Shown in pieces: positions 26,732 to 36,720 of a DNA stretch of 64,000 nucleotides. Origin of the DNA: Aestuariivivens insulae (GTDB lineage Bacteria > Bacteroidota > Bacteroidia > Flavobacteriales > Flavobacteriaceae); NCBI RefSeq assembly GCF_022662195.1, contig NZ_JAKMCS010000002.1, forward strand, positions 248,001-312,000. The letters are read 5' to 3'. Made by a program: the position numbers and the translations under genes. The number at the start of each line of letters is the position of its first letter. Within the stretch, counting starts at the first letter, position 1. A model generated the notes under the pieces. That model did not search any database. It worked only from the letters and a program-made list of their open reading frames with translations, and was not told where the DNA came from.

Positions 26732-29700
26732 TTAAAAAGTAAGTCTAACTCCTAAGTTATAAGTAGTAATGTTTGGATATGTAGCTCCTCTACCATCACC
26801 CAATTCAGGATCCCAAAAATCCCATTTAGAAAAGGTTAGCAAATTTGTTCCGCTAAGGAATATTCTAAACTTTTTAAACATTTTAATATTGTTTTCCTCA
26901 CCAAGTAGTGTATAACCTATCTCTGCTTGTTTTAAACGAACATAATCGGCTGGTTTAACCCACCAAGTACTTGTATAATAATTTGTTGTTTGGGTCTGAT
27001 TTGTAGACAATCTCGGGTAAAACGCTTGCGGGTTTGGATTATCTGGAGTCCATCTATCTAATACGTTGGTATACATGTTACCATAGCTAGATCCTTGAGA
27101 AAAAGGTGTTGTACCAAAACCCCCTGAATAATTAAAATCAACCTGGGCCACACCTTGGAAAAACAAACTGACATCAAATCCTTTAAAACCTCCTCCTATC
27201 GAGATACCATAAACAATTCTTGGTACACTACCGTATCCAATAGCCGTTTGGTCATTACTATTAATAATGCCATCTCCATTTAAGTCCTTGTAACGAATGT
27301 CCCCCACTCTAACATCTCCTGCTTGTACGGCTGCATTAGCTATTTCATCATCATTTTCGAATAACCCGGTAGCAATATATCCAAACCTTTGGCTAATGGG
27401 TTGTCCAATTCTATTTAAATAAGGGTACCTCCATTCGGGCAGGCCATCAAATACAGCCTCATTCTCGTTGTAGTTAAATGTTCCCCTAAATTGGAAGAAA
27501 TTCTCTTCTGTCCATGATTTGTTATATTCCAAGGTTACATCAATACCTTGATTTTTAGTTTTCCCAACATTGTTGAACGGGATATTACCAGTTGTAAACC
27601 CTGAAGTATATGGAATTGAATAATCTCGTAACAATATCCCCTCACGACGTTCTTTAAACAGTTCTACAATTAACTTTAAATCGTTATTTAGGAAATTCAT
27701 TTCAACACCTAGATTGTGTCTATATGAGGTTTCCCATTTAACATTACCTCCAATTCTTGTTTCCCCAAAACCGGTATAGCCTCTTGTAGCTCCAGGCACA
27801 CCAAAAGTATAGCCACCTGAATCCCCTATAGTACTTAAATACAAGAATCTATTATTTGGATTATTAATATTTGCATTACCAGAAAGCCCATAACTATAGC
27901 GTACTTTAAAAAATGACATAACGTCTGTTACAGGTTCAAAGAATTTCTCTTTTGAAATTACCCAACCCGCACCAAACGAAGGAAAAAACCCGTAACGCTT
28001 GCTAGGTATAAAGTTATCAGATCCTGAATAGGAAAAGTTAGCTTCAACAAAATATTTATTCTCAAAACCGTAATTAACACGCCCTACAAGATTACGCTGT
28101 CTATATGGAATAGCCGCTGTATAAGTTCCCACTCTACTCGTGGCATCCCTATAATCTGATTGATTAAAAAGCAACAAGCCGGATACGTCGTGTTTACCAA
28201 AAGTATTTTCGTAATTTAAAGCCGTTTCCAAATAAAAACGTCTATCCCCGTAACGTCCCAATGAAAAGCTTAAATCTTCAGATCCCGTACTTGAAATTTC
28301 AGTAATTAAATTTCCATCGTCGTCTCTCCCTGTAGCCCAATACGTTGGTAAGTTACGCCCCCTTCTTAAACCATTAAATGAATTAACATCAAAAGCAAAC
28401 ATGGCCGTTGCGCTTAAGCCTTCAAGAATCTTATCCATACTTTGTGTAACCCGTAAATTTGAACGTACCGTATTTCTTGTTTCATTGGTAACTCCAGATT
28501 GGGTTAAAGCCATATAAGGGCTAGCAAGGGTTCCTTGAAGCTGTGGCCATTGGCCATTACTATACTGGGGTGGTATAATGTGTGGTGCAGAAGCAGTTGC
28601 CAAGTGAAAAATATCTGCTACAGAGCCTCCATATGCTGGCCTGTTGAAATTTGTTATAAAGCCATTAATTCCAAAATCGATTTTTGTACTCTCTGTAACA
28701 TTTACATCTACATTAGTTGTAAAGTTAAAACGATCTAATTTTAAATTAGAGTTAAAAGCCTCTACATCCCCTGTCTTAAAAAGCCCAGTTTCTCCAAAAT
28801 ACCCGGCAGAAATGTAATAGGTTGATTTATCTGAACCTCCACTAATATTAACAGTAATACGATTATTAGTTCCAAAATCACGGAACAGCACATCATACCA
28901 ATCTACGTTAGGATATAAATCTGGATCGACCCCACTAGCGGTTAAATTAATTTCTTCTTGAGTAAAGGCTGGATTTTGCCCCCTTGTTGTTAGTCCCTCA
29001 TTATACAAGGTCATAAATGTTGGCCCATCTATAAAATCAGGGAGCTCAGTAAATTTGGTAACCGCCGAGTTAATCTCTGCATTTACTACTGGTTTCCCTG
29101 CCTTACCACTCTTAGTTGTTATTAAAATAACACCATTTGCACCACGTGTACCATAAACTGCTGTTGCTGTGGCATCTTTAAGCACAGTAAAACTTTCAAC
29201 ATCTTCGGGATCAATATTATTAATACTTCTATCTGGAACACCATCTACTACCAATAATGGTCCTTGTGGACTAGATGAAAAAGTAGCAATTCCTCTAATA
29301 AATAGGTCTGCACCATCAGCTCCTGGCCCGCCTCCCCTCTGGGTAGCAACTACACCTGCTAATTTACCTGCAATCGCTGTTGACAAATCCCTAACCGGGG
29401 CTTTTAATTCTCTTGATTTAATGGTAGATTGAGCCCCAACAACACTTTCCTTTTTCTGTGTACCATAAGCCACCAGCACAACTTCATCCAACTGGGCAGT
29501 ATCTTCTTTTAGAATAATGTTTATTGTGGTTTGCCCTTCTAATGGAACTTCTTGTGTTTCAAAACCAACATAGGAAAATACCAGTATTGCATTAGGATCT
29601 TTGACTAAGAGGCTATAATTCCCATCAAAATCTGTAGATGTACCCGTAGCAGTTCCTTTAACAAGAATTGTAACACCCGCCATTGGCAAATTACTTTCGT

Positions 29701-30130
29701 CTATTACATTTCCTTTAACAATTACATCTTGTTGCTTTATTTCTTGTTCATCTACAGGCTTATCTTTTGATTTTCTTATTAAGAATATTTGCCTATCAAT
29801 AACACTGTACGCTGTTTCCGTTTTATCGAACACCCTATCTAAAATGGAAAATATTTTCTCATTTTTAGCTTGAACGGAAATAATACGTTCTAAGTCTACA
29901 TCTTTTATTTTGTATATAAAACGAAAGTCGCTTTTACTCTCAATAACATCAATAAGCTGATTAACTTTAACATTTTCCAGCTTTAAAGAAATTTTTGTAA
30001 CCTGAGAATAGCTTGTATTTGCCTGTACTGTAAATAACGTAACAAGTAAAAATAAGACACTTAATTTCATTTTAAGGTTAAATTTTAAACACAGAATGTG
30101 TTTGTTCTTTTGATAAAGAATTTTTTTCAT
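26732..30130 (-). CDS. SusC/RagA family TonB-linked outer membrane transporter with STN domain
   Basis: 1132 residues. The long N-terminus (HILCLKFNLKMKLSVLFLLV) is usual for FecR-regulated SusC proteins. Domains in order: STN signalling domain (about 48-115; ISLKLENVKVNQLIDVIESKSDFRFIYKI), CarboxypepD_reg-like (about 137-215; VKGNVIDESNLPMAGVTILVKGTATGTSTDFDGNYSL), plug (about 220-345; YGTRGANGVILITTKSG) and a 22-strand barrel ending in NLGVRLTF. It imports oligosaccharides with the SusD partner, energised by TonB. The STN domain should signal to the FecR anti-sigma factor encoded just upstream, giving substrate-induced control. Confidence 0.95.
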   Translation of the reverse strand: MKKILYQKNKHILCLKFNLKMKLSVLFLLVTLFTVQANTSYSQVTKISLKLENVKVNQLIDVIESKSDFRFIYKIKDVDLERIISVQAKNEKIFSILDRVFDKTETAYSVIDRQIFLIRKSKDKPVDEQEIKQQDVIVKGNVIDESNLPMAGVTILVKGTATGTSTDFDGNYSLLVKDPNAILVFSYVGFETQEVPLEGQTTINIILKEDTAQLDEVVLVAYGTQKKESVVGAQSTIKSRELKAPVRDLSTAIAGKLAGVVATQRGGGPGADGADLFIRGIATFSSSPQGPLLVVDGVPDRSINNIDPEDVESFTVLKDATATAVYGTRGANGVILITTKSGKAGKPVVNAEINSAVTKFTELPDFIDGPTFMTLYNEGLTTRGQNPAFTQEEINLTASGVDPDLYPNVDWYDVLFRDFGTNNRITVNISGGSDKSTYYISAGYFGETGLFKTGDVEAFNSNLKLDRFNFTTNVDVNVTESTKIDFGINGFITNFNRPAYGGSVADIFHLATASAPHIIPPQYSNGQWPQLQGTLASPYMALTQSGVTNETRNTVRSNLRVTQSMDKILEGLSATAMFAFDVNSFNGLRRGRNLPTYWATGRDDDGNLITEISSTGSEDLSFSLGRYGDRRFYLETALNYENTFGKHDVSGLLLFNQSDYRDATSRVGTYTAAIPYRQRNLVGRVNYGFENKYFVEANFSYSGSDNFIPSKRYGFFPSFGAGWVISKEKFFEPVTDVMSFFKVRYSYGLSGNANINNPNNRFLYLSTIGDSGGYTFGVPGATRGYTGFGETRIGGNVKWETSYRHNLGVEMNFLNNDLKLIVELFKERREGILLRDYSIPYTSGFTTGNIPFNNVGKTKNQGIDVTLEYNKSWTEENFFQFRGTFNYNENEAVFDGLPEWRYPYLNRIGQPISQRFGYIATGLFENDDEIANAAVQAGDVRVGDIRYKDLNGDGIINSNDQTAIGYGSVPRIVYGISIGGGFKGFDVSLFFQGVAQVDFNYSGGFGTTPFSQGSSYGNMYTNVLDRWTPDNPNPQAFYPRLSTNQTQTTNYYTSTWWVKPADYVRLKQAEIGYTLLGEENNIKMFKKFRIFLSGTNLLTFSKWDFWDPELGDGRGATYPNITTYNLGVRLTF

Positions 30131-30174
30131 ACTTTTAAGTTGTTTAATTGTGGTTATTCTTAATCACTTATCTA

Positions 30175-30207
30175 AAACCGGAAACTGGCTCCAACAGTTT
30201 CTGGTTT
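30175..30207 (-). terminator. Hairpin between fecR and susC
   Basis: An imperfect 12-bp stem (AACCAGAAACTG with CAGTTTCCGGTT read on the - strand) is followed by TTTT. It lies 65 bp after the fecR stop and 45 bp before the susC start, so it may end the regulatory transcript and leave susC under its own sigma-dependent promoter. Confidence 0.6.
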
Positions 30208-30271
30208 ATTTTTACAAGTAATTTTTTGATTGAAATGTGATAAAAGGAGTCGTTTTATTTCATAGTCATTA

Positions 30272-31450
30272 TTATTTAATGGTTATATAATTGTTGTTTA
30301 TTGTATAATCTATATTGTATGTTATCTTTAAATATTCTAATACTTTTTCAATAGGAACGTCTTTAAAGCTCGCATTAAAAACCTCTTGGGCAAACACTTT
30401 ATTTTCTATGGTGATTGACACATTATAACGACGTTCTAATTTTTTAAGGATGTTTTCAAAAGTCATATCCCTAAACACCAGTTCTCCATGAATCCAAGAA
30501 GTATAAATACTTGTTATAACTGGTTTTGTTTCAATAGCCTTGTCCTTTTTATTAAAACTCCCTTTAATGCCAGGCTTTAGCATAACCTTTGCTTGTTCTT
30601 GAGAATCAACTTGTTCACCTGTCTTATACATACTAACGGAACCCTCTACTAACACTACATCGGTAACCTCATCCTCAGGATAGGTAGACACATTGAACTT
30701 GGTTCCATAAACCTCAACATTAACTCCCTTGTTATTAACAACAAAGCGGTGCTTTTTATCCTTAGCTACATCAAAATAGGCTTCACCTTCCAAAAAAACA
30801 TCTCTACTATATCCCTTTAAAAACTTAACGGGATATTTAATGGACGTCCCTGCATTTAAATGCACAACTGTACCATCGGACAATAGTAATTCAAATGTTT
30901 GTCCATAGGGAATATTTAAGGTATTATAAGTAAGTGTCTCTATTTCTACTTTATTAGAATAGGCAATGCTATTTCTAACCTGTTTACCTACAATACTTCC
31001 TTTTTCATTGGTTAAATCTTGTGTAAGGTTAATATCTATAACTTTTACCTCCCCATTCTCCAACTGAAGTGTAACCTTGTCTTGTCGGATATGTTCTATA
31101 TCCACTTCCAGATTTGAGGAATTGTGGCTCATTTTATAAAGCGTCCCTACTAAAATAAAACCTACAAAAATTGCGGCTACCCTCAAGAACCGTTTAACGG
31201 CCCCACTACCATTATTTTGATCCTTAGTATGAGCTATTATGTCTTTATAAATATGAAAAGAAGCCTCTTCTTCCATTTCAAAGTCATCTTCACCCATAAG
31301 TTCGTTGATCTCTTCAACATCTGGAATGGAATCGATATCCTTTACACCTTGTGTTTTAAAGAAATTTACAAGCTCTTCTCTTTCCTCTTTAGAACATGTA
31401 TTTAACGCATGTTTCTTTAGTAAGTTTCTAATATGTGGATCTTTGATCAT
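30272..31450 (-). CDS. FecR family anti-sigma factor
   Basis: 392 residues. The cytoplasmic N-terminal part (about 1-80) is helical and acidic. One transmembrane helix follows (about 84-103; FLRVAAIFVGFILVGTLYKM), then the periplasmic FecR domain (about 165-265; LNIPYGQTFELLLSDGTVVHLNAGTSIKYPVKF, REVFLEGEAYFDVAKDKKHRFVV-type text) and a C-terminal DUF4974 domain (about 315-392; FRDMTFENILKKLERRYNVSITIENK). It should hold the ECF sigma factor inactive until the SusC STN domain signals substrate. Unusually, the sigma gene is not adjacent: a LamG gene and a small broken reading frame lie between them. Confidence 0.92.
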   Translation of the reverse strand: MIKDPHIRNLLKKHALNTCSKEEREELVNFFKTQGVKDIDSIPDVEEINELMGEDDFEMEEEASFHIYKDIIAHTKDQNNGSGAVKRFLRVAAIFVGFILVGTLYKMSHNSSNLEVDIEHIRQDKVTLQLENGEVKVIDINLTQDLTNEKGSIVGKQVRNSIAYSNKVEIETLTYNTLNIPYGQTFELLLSDGTVVHLNAGTSIKYPVKFLKGYSRDVFLEGEAYFDVAKDKKHRFVVNNKGVNVEVYGTKFNVSTYPEDEVTDVVLVEGSVSMYKTGEQVDSQEQAKVMLKPGIKGSFNKKDKAIETKPVITSIYTSWIHGELVFRDMTFENILKKLERRYNVSITIENKVFAQEVFNASFKDVPIEKVLEYLKITYNIDYTINNNYITIK

Positions 31451-31589
31451 GCACTAATTTATAAATATTCTTGGGCTGTTTACTTATAATACAGTTGAAA
31501 ATGCATAGAGTACTACTCGAAATACATTTTTTTACAAAAAAAACTAACTTGTGATTAATATGCTTCAAAAACACACCACAAGAAGCATT

Positions 31590-33035
31590 CTATTTTACCA
31601 ATAATTTTCCAACGCCAATTTTTGATGCTGTTTCCAATCGGTAAAAATATACTCCTCTTGATAGTGTTGGGATATCTATCTTATTTCCTGTTTCTATTTT
31701 TAAATTATACACTTTTTTTCCAGCTACATCAAATAAAGAAAAAGCTGCCGTTTCATTTAGGTCTTTAATTCGCAGCACATTACCTTTCTCTACAGGGTTG
31801 GGATATACCTTGAAATTACTTTTCTGTAAATCATAAATTCCCAAAGCAGCACTACTACCAACATAAAACTGGCTAAAAGAGGTTATTCCGCTAAAGCTTG
31901 CCGACTTGTTTGTTGTATTTATTGATGATGCCGTTGCAATCGACGCTCCCCAATCGCCTTGGGCATCCGAGCTGCTTGACCGCTTAAAAAGTTCTGTATT
32001 AGGCACTGTTGTTCCATCTATATTATTAATTCCAGAAAATGTAATGTCACTTATGGCAGTAAAAGAACTGTTGGCGCCATAGTTATTTATTATCCAATAG
32101 GTATCATCAATGGCGTTGGTAGCAGGCAAATTACTTGGCGCATTATCCAATTTTGTAACCACCACATCACCTCCTGGGCCAGCATCTATAAACGTCATTG
32201 AAGCTTTAGCCGTACTAAAATTATAGGTTCCTGCTCCATTTATGGTCATTTTTTCACTTGCTCCGGTTCCTATTGGTGCCATAGAGGGGTCTATTGTAGG
32301 CAAAGTAGCTCCTGCAATACGAGCATCGTAACCACTTTTAAAATCATGGATGTAATTTGTTGTGCCATCCATAAAGCTATTAAACTGGTAGTAGCTTATA
32401 ATACTAGCGTCGTTGTCCAAATCCGTTTGCGATTTAATTAAGTGCCTTGCCAACCTTAATTCGTCGATACTTAAAGCCCGGCTATACACGGTAACTTCAT
32501 CTATATACCCATTGAATATTCTATTACTATAATTATTATTGCTTCCTATCCAAAGCGTAGTGTTCTCTGTAGTTATTGCACTTGGTGCAGGGTCATTTAC
32601 TTCCCACACCTGATCGTTAAGAACAATGGTTATTTTGGTAGCATTACCAGATATGGCCACAAAAGACCATTCATTATCTGGAACGATCAAACCTGTGTCA
32701 TATCCATAATGTGCTGTTCCCGGCCAGTGAAACCCTAACTGCCGGTTATGGGTCTCCCCTGTTACTGCTTTTAGGTTCAATGCTAAGGTCCCTGTTGGTG
32801 CCGTACTGCAATAAAACGATGCAATTGCGGCCCATTCATCTTGGTCTCCCTCAGGTTTTATCCAAGCCGTTATGGTCATCTCTGCGGTATTGGGAACGGT
32901 AAACCCTGTTGCTCGAGCATCGGTCCATTGACCTTTGGTTCCATGATAAGCTTTACCCGCCAAAGGATCTGTTTGAGCATTAACCACAAGGTTCATCCCT
33001 AAAAAAATCAATAAAAAAGTAATCTTTAATTTCAT
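31590..33035 (-). CDS. LamG-domain protein with T9SS sorting signal
   Basis: 481 residues with signal peptide MKLKITFLLIFLGMNLVVNAQ. Residues about 40-215 form a LamG/concanavalin-like domain (EMTITAWIKPEGDQDEWAAIASFY, LGFHWPGTAHYGYD, NEWSFVAISGN, IFNGYIDEVTVYSRALSIDELRLARHL). A less defined beta region follows, and the C-terminus (about 405-481; NFKVYPNPVEKGNVLRIKDL, GVYFYRLETASKIGVGKLLVK) is a type IX sorting domain. It is therefore secreted and surface-anchored, probably as a carbohydrate-binding protein. Its place between the sigma factor and FecR genes suggests it is expressed with the regulators. Confidence 0.85.
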   Translation of the reverse strand: MKLKITFLLIFLGMNLVVNAQTDPLAGKAYHGTKGQWTDARATGFTVPNTAEMTITAWIKPEGDQDEWAAIASFYCSTAPTGTLALNLKAVTGETHNRQLGFHWPGTAHYGYDTGLIVPDNEWSFVAISGNATKITIVLNDQVWEVNDPAPSAITTENTTLWIGSNNNYSNRIFNGYIDEVTVYSRALSIDELRLARHLIKSQTDLDNDASIISYYQFNSFMDGTTNYIHDFKSGYDARIAGATLPTIDPSMAPIGTGASEKMTINGAGTYNFSTAKASMTFIDAGPGGDVVVTKLDNAPSNLPATNAIDDTYWIINNYGANSSFTAISDITFSGINNIDGTTVPNTELFKRSSSSDAQGDWGASIATASSINTTNKSASFSGITSFSQFYVGSSAALGIYDLQKSNFKVYPNPVEKGNVLRIKDLNETAAFSLFDVAGKKVYNLKIETGNKIDIPTLSRGVYFYRLETASKIGVGKLLVK

Positions 33036-33242
33036 AATGTTATTATATTAAATTATACAAAAACCATTAACACAACTTTTAAAAACAGGTATTTTAGGGC
33101 TACTGCAATTTTTGATCTCCTAATAAAGTGGTTTAACCTTTTTATATTAAATTACTATTACTCTATGCTCTTCCAAAACAATCTCAATTGAGATAATTTT
33201 CATACATTTTCATCTTAAATCAAAAAACTCAAACCACTTTAC

Positions 33243-33395
33243 CTATACTATGGTTAAACTATTAGTAGGCGAACCTCCTTTGGCATCGATCTATACCATT
33301 TCCTGGTCTCCCCATGTAGCTTCAACTTTACTACATGAGTAATTACAGAACAAGGTAGAAAAGCATACTAATAATGCTAATTTGATTGTTTTCAT
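33243..33395 (-). pseudogene. Small lipoprotein reading frame interrupted by an in-frame stop
   Basis: From ATG at 33395 the frame encodes MKTIKLALLVCFSTLFC and a lipobox NYSC, then SKVEATWGDQEMV and a TAG at 33291-33293. Fifteen further codons (IDAKGGSPTNSLTIV) follow in frame to a second TAG at 33243-33245. The signal peptide is convincing, so it may be a real 34-residue lipoprotein, or the N-terminal remnant of a longer glycan-binding lipoprotein. It lies between the LamG gene and the sigma factor gene. Confidence 0.45.
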
Positions 33396-33562
33396 AGTTT
33401 TAGTTTAATAGCAAATAAATAATTTTATGATTACGTACTTATAGTACAGCTCCAAACAGACAAAGTACTATTCCAAAACAGCATTTTTTTAATAAAATTT
33501 TTAATTTAAAATTTAAATGTTTGAATTTTAACACATTAACAAACAATAAACTTTATTAAAAC

Positions 33563-34153
33563 CTAGTAAATTAAAGGAAGAATAAACAGGAAAGTTAAAT
33601 TTTCATGAGCAAATAAAAAGTCTCTTATGGTATCCAGTGCACTGCTCATTTGGTTTTTAACAGTGCTCTTAGATATCCCTAATTCTTTACTTATTTGTTC
33701 ATGGCTCAAGCCCTTATCTCTTGAAAGCTCAAAAATGAGTTTTCGTTTAGGCGATAATTTATTTATTGCCTGTTGTTTTAATTTTTCAAGATAAGCTTCT
33801 TCGAAAATAGCATCCGTAGGATTAGAAAATTCAGGAGCTGTATAAAACACACGCTCTCTTATTTTCTTATCGTTAGCAGCCTTTTGCAAAAAGTTTAGGG
33901 TTAAATTACGCGTAATGGTAAAAATATAAGACTTGAAAGACAAATTAGGATCAAGGTTCTCACGGTTCAACCACACCTTTAGAAATACATCTTGGACTAT
34001 TTCCTCTGCATACTCTTTTTGTTTGAGCATGCTTTTGCTATACCTGTAAATATCATTCTTATAGAAATTGAATAAATTTAGAAAGGCACTTTCACAACCA
34101 TTTGCAACCCGCCTTACTAAAAAAGAATCATTATACTGATAGTTTTTACTCAT
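33563..34153 (-). CDS. ECF RNA polymerase sigma factor (sigma-70 family)
   Basis: 196 residues from the ATG at 34153; a TTG one codon earlier is less likely. Region 2 is at about 20-90 (FLNLFNFYKNDIYRYSKSMLKQKEYAEEIVQDVFLKVWLNR, SFKSYIFTITRNLTLNFLQK) and region 4 at about 125-180 (INKLSPKRKLIFELSRDKGLSHEQISKELGISKSTVKNQMSSAL), which gives the helix-turn-helix. This is the Bacteroidota ECF type paired with FecR and SusC. It should activate the downstream glycan-uptake genes once released by the FecR protein. A hydrophobic C-terminal tail (LTFLFILPLIY) is common in this group. Confidence 0.93.
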   Translation of the reverse strand: MSKNYQYNDSFLVRRVANGCESAFLNLFNFYKNDIYRYSKSMLKQKEYAEEIVQDVFLKVWLNRENLDPNLSFKSYIFTITRNLTLNFLQKAANDKKIRERVFYTAPEFSNPTDAIFEEAYLEKLKQQAINKLSPKRKLIFELSRDKGLSHEQISKELGISKSTVKNQMSSALDTIRDFLFAHENLTFLFILPLIY

Positions 34154-34156
34154 CAA

Positions 34157-34701
34157 ATCTAATTCTTAAATTATTTTTATTTCTATTAAATGATAAACAA
34201 ATATGGGATATTAATACTAGTCACTCGATTTAGATAACAAATCAGTAAGCAAAGTATTAAAATTTTGTTAAATAGGAAACAAGCTCATTACTTACGCTTG
34301 TTCAAAAACATTGATTAAACACATAGCAACCATGTCCATAAAAACCCTACTATAGTTAACATGTACCTTCATTCATCAATAATGATAGTGGTACTGTTTT
34401 GGACAAAAAAACGAAGAATCAATCCACCCTTTTGACGAATTTGAACAACCTTTTCATCGATTTTAATATGGCAAAAATTTAATATTTGAAGTATAATTAT
34501 TACAAGTGCGATTACAAACAAACTAATTTAGGCTATAGAAAATGATAAACTTCATTCAATAATACAATTTGTTAGCCTTTAAGTCTTCATAATCCATAAT
34601 ACTATTGATTTGTTAACAACAATATAATCGTGTTTCAAAATTTAAAAATTAGAGACAGCGACAATTAACGGTTTAGAATATAACCTTATCTCCTAAACAC
34701 A
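34157..34701. other. AT-rich intergenic region upstream of the sigma factor gene
   Basis: About 545 bp without a credible coding frame or strong repeat. It presumably holds the sigma-factor promoter; I see nothing else I can support. Confidence 0.4.
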
Positions 34702-34735
34702 AAAAAGGACTATAAAATTTTACAGTCCTTTTAAT
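34702..34735 (-). terminator. Terminator after the propeller-cytochrome c gene
   Basis: AAGGACT pairs with AGTCCTT around TATAAAATTTTAC, itself partly self-complementary, with a U-tract on the - strand. It lies about 43 bp beyond the stop at 34778. Confidence 0.75.
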
Positions 34736-34777
34736 TTAAATGCACAATTTAGTCTTACTAATTCAAGACACAGTTTA

Positions 34778-36715
34778 TTATTTATCATCCAACGAATTTA
34801 TCCAAGCTGCTATCTTTAAGGCTTCTGTCTTTGGCACCTGAGGCATTGGCGCCATAGGTGTAGCATATTCTGGCCAGTTTTTGGGTTGTGGGTTATAGAT
34901 TAGTTCCACAATCTTTTCGTTGGAATAATTACGTTTTGCTATAGCCTTAAATGAAGGCCCAACAACACGCTTATCTTTATTATGGCAAGCCACACAGGTA
35001 TTATTGGTTAATAATGGCTGTATTTCTTCATCACTCAATACAACAGTTTTCTTAACCCCAGTCTTTTTCTTAACAGTTGCTCTTTTAACAACTTTCTTTT
35101 TAGCACTAGAACGCTTGGTAGACAATTCAAACAAGGGCAACTTATTGCCATCTGGAATATTATTTAATGTATAATAGAAGGTTGGGTGCAATGTGAGTTC
35201 ATCTTTTCCTTTTAGTTTAACACCCTGTAAGGTCAATTCATGTACATAGTACTGTCGTAAATTATCGATTACCACACGAACCCTAAGACCGTCGTTACTA
35301 ACCTTTACACCTTTTATATTGATATCTTCTATATTCGTTTGTGGGCTGCCATAAACCGGATGGTACTTATATATATAGCTTTTACCTTTATAGGAGTCTA
35401 AATCTTCAGCACTGGTCTTATCTACCGGTTTAGTAAATTCTATTTCAAAACCATCGGGCATGGCCTTAACGGTTTTCATTTCAAAAGGCATGCGCCCTGT
35501 CCATGATACAAATTCCAATCCTGAATTTGTGGTTCCTGCCGAGCCCCAACCTCTATTGGTCTCTCCTACAAAGAGGTTACCTTCATGGTCGAAATCCATA
35601 CGTAGTACGCCCGACTGGAAACCAGATCTAAAATCGAAAGCAACACCTTGGTATTGGCCTTTAACCTTTTCAAATGCCACCCGCATGATTTTACTTTGCC
35701 CCATATCGCCAACCAATGCCTGACCTTCAAAAGGCCCGAATTTACCTTTAGTATTATCTACTTTAATTTCAGAATTCGAAATGCCCAAAATACCATGTGG
35801 TAAGATGACTGCCGGCAATTGCAGTTCTGGGAAATATTCTTTTGCCTTGTATAGAAAATCTGGATTTTCTTCATTGGCTATATTTTCAGGCTTCACAAAG
35901 CGGCCATCTTTTTTAACTTGCCTTTTGTCAATTTTACTATAAAATTCTTCTTCGGTAAGTTTAACAGGAGAATTTTCAAGACCAGTCCATCTCAACCCTG
36001 CTGGATGTACTGTAAACGCTCCTTTGGGCAAATGCCATACCCCACCAGAACCAATCCAATCGCCTTGATTATCGGTGTAGAACAGTTCGCCGTCTATAAG
36101 CCCATAACCCGCTGGTGAACGCATCCCTGTAGCCCATGGCTCCATTTGTCCGTCTTCAGTAATTTTCATCGTCCAACCACGCCAAGGCACACGACTTTCT
36201 CCGCGCCACCACTCTTCACTGTCAAAAGCAACATTGGCTGTAACAAAAAAGGAATTATCGGGCGCTAGGACAGGTCCAAAGGAATATTCATGATAATGTG
36301 TCGATAACGGCCATGCATATACAGTTTCATACACATCGGCAATTCTATCCCCATTGGTATCTACCAATTTTGTTAATTCACCACGTTGCGCGGTATAAAT
36401 AGCCCCATCTTTATAAGCAAGACCTAGGGGCTCATGTAATCCAGAGGCAAACTTTATAAAGGTGGACGCCTGGCCATTAGCCATGTTTGGATTCTCTATG
36501 AGCCATACATCACCGCGCCTAGTACACACCGCTACACTACCATCGGGCAAGGATAACACTCCACCGCCTTCAATTAAAATACCTTCGGGAGTTGGCATGG
36601 TGGTAATTCGATAATAATCCTCTTCTTTCGGCGTGTTTTGGGCAATAGTACTTTGTAAAAACCCAACTGTTAATAAAACTACTAATATTCTATATTTATA
36701 ACTTGTTTTCTTCAT
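34778..36715 (-). CDS. Secreted beta-propeller protein with C-terminal cytochrome c (PVC-type)
   Basis: 645 residues from the ATG at 36715, which has a GGTAAGGG ribosome site just upstream and gives the signal MKKTSYKYRILVVLLTVGFLQSTIAQ. Residues about 30-500 form a sorbosone dehydrogenase-like propeller (GGGVLSLPDGSVAVCTRRGDVWLIENP, GLHEPLGLAYKDGAIYTAQRGELTKLVDTNGDRIADVYE, EGNLFVGETNRGWGSAG). A lysine-rich linker follows (about 530-560; KKKVVKRATVKKKTGVKK). The C-terminal cytochrome c has CVACH at about 573, VGPSF and a probable Met ligand in TPMAPMP. It should oxidise a sugar or pass electrons in the periplasm. It follows a DUF1080 gene with almost no gap. Confidence 0.85.
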   Translation of the reverse strand: MKKTSYKYRILVVLLTVGFLQSTIAQNTPKEEDYYRITTMPTPEGILIEGGGVLSLPDGSVAVCTRRGDVWLIENPNMANGQASTFIKFASGLHEPLGLAYKDGAIYTAQRGELTKLVDTNGDRIADVYETVYAWPLSTHYHEYSFGPVLAPDNSFFVTANVAFDSEEWWRGESRVPWRGWTMKITEDGQMEPWATGMRSPAGYGLIDGELFYTDNQGDWIGSGGVWHLPKGAFTVHPAGLRWTGLENSPVKLTEEEFYSKIDKRQVKKDGRFVKPENIANEENPDFLYKAKEYFPELQLPAVILPHGILGISNSEIKVDNTKGKFGPFEGQALVGDMGQSKIMRVAFEKVKGQYQGVAFDFRSGFQSGVLRMDFDHEGNLFVGETNRGWGSAGTTNSGLEFVSWTGRMPFEMKTVKAMPDGFEIEFTKPVDKTSAEDLDSYKGKSYIYKYHPVYGSPQTNIEDINIKGVKVSNDGLRVRVVIDNLRQYYVHELTLQGVKLKGKDELTLHPTFYYTLNNIPDGNKLPLFELSTKRSSAKKKVVKRATVKKKTGVKKTVVLSDEEIQPLLTNNTCVACHNKDKRVVGPSFKAIAKRNYSNEKIVELIYNPQPKNWPEYATPMAPMPQVPKTEALKIAAWINSLDDK

Positions 36716-36720
36716 GACCC

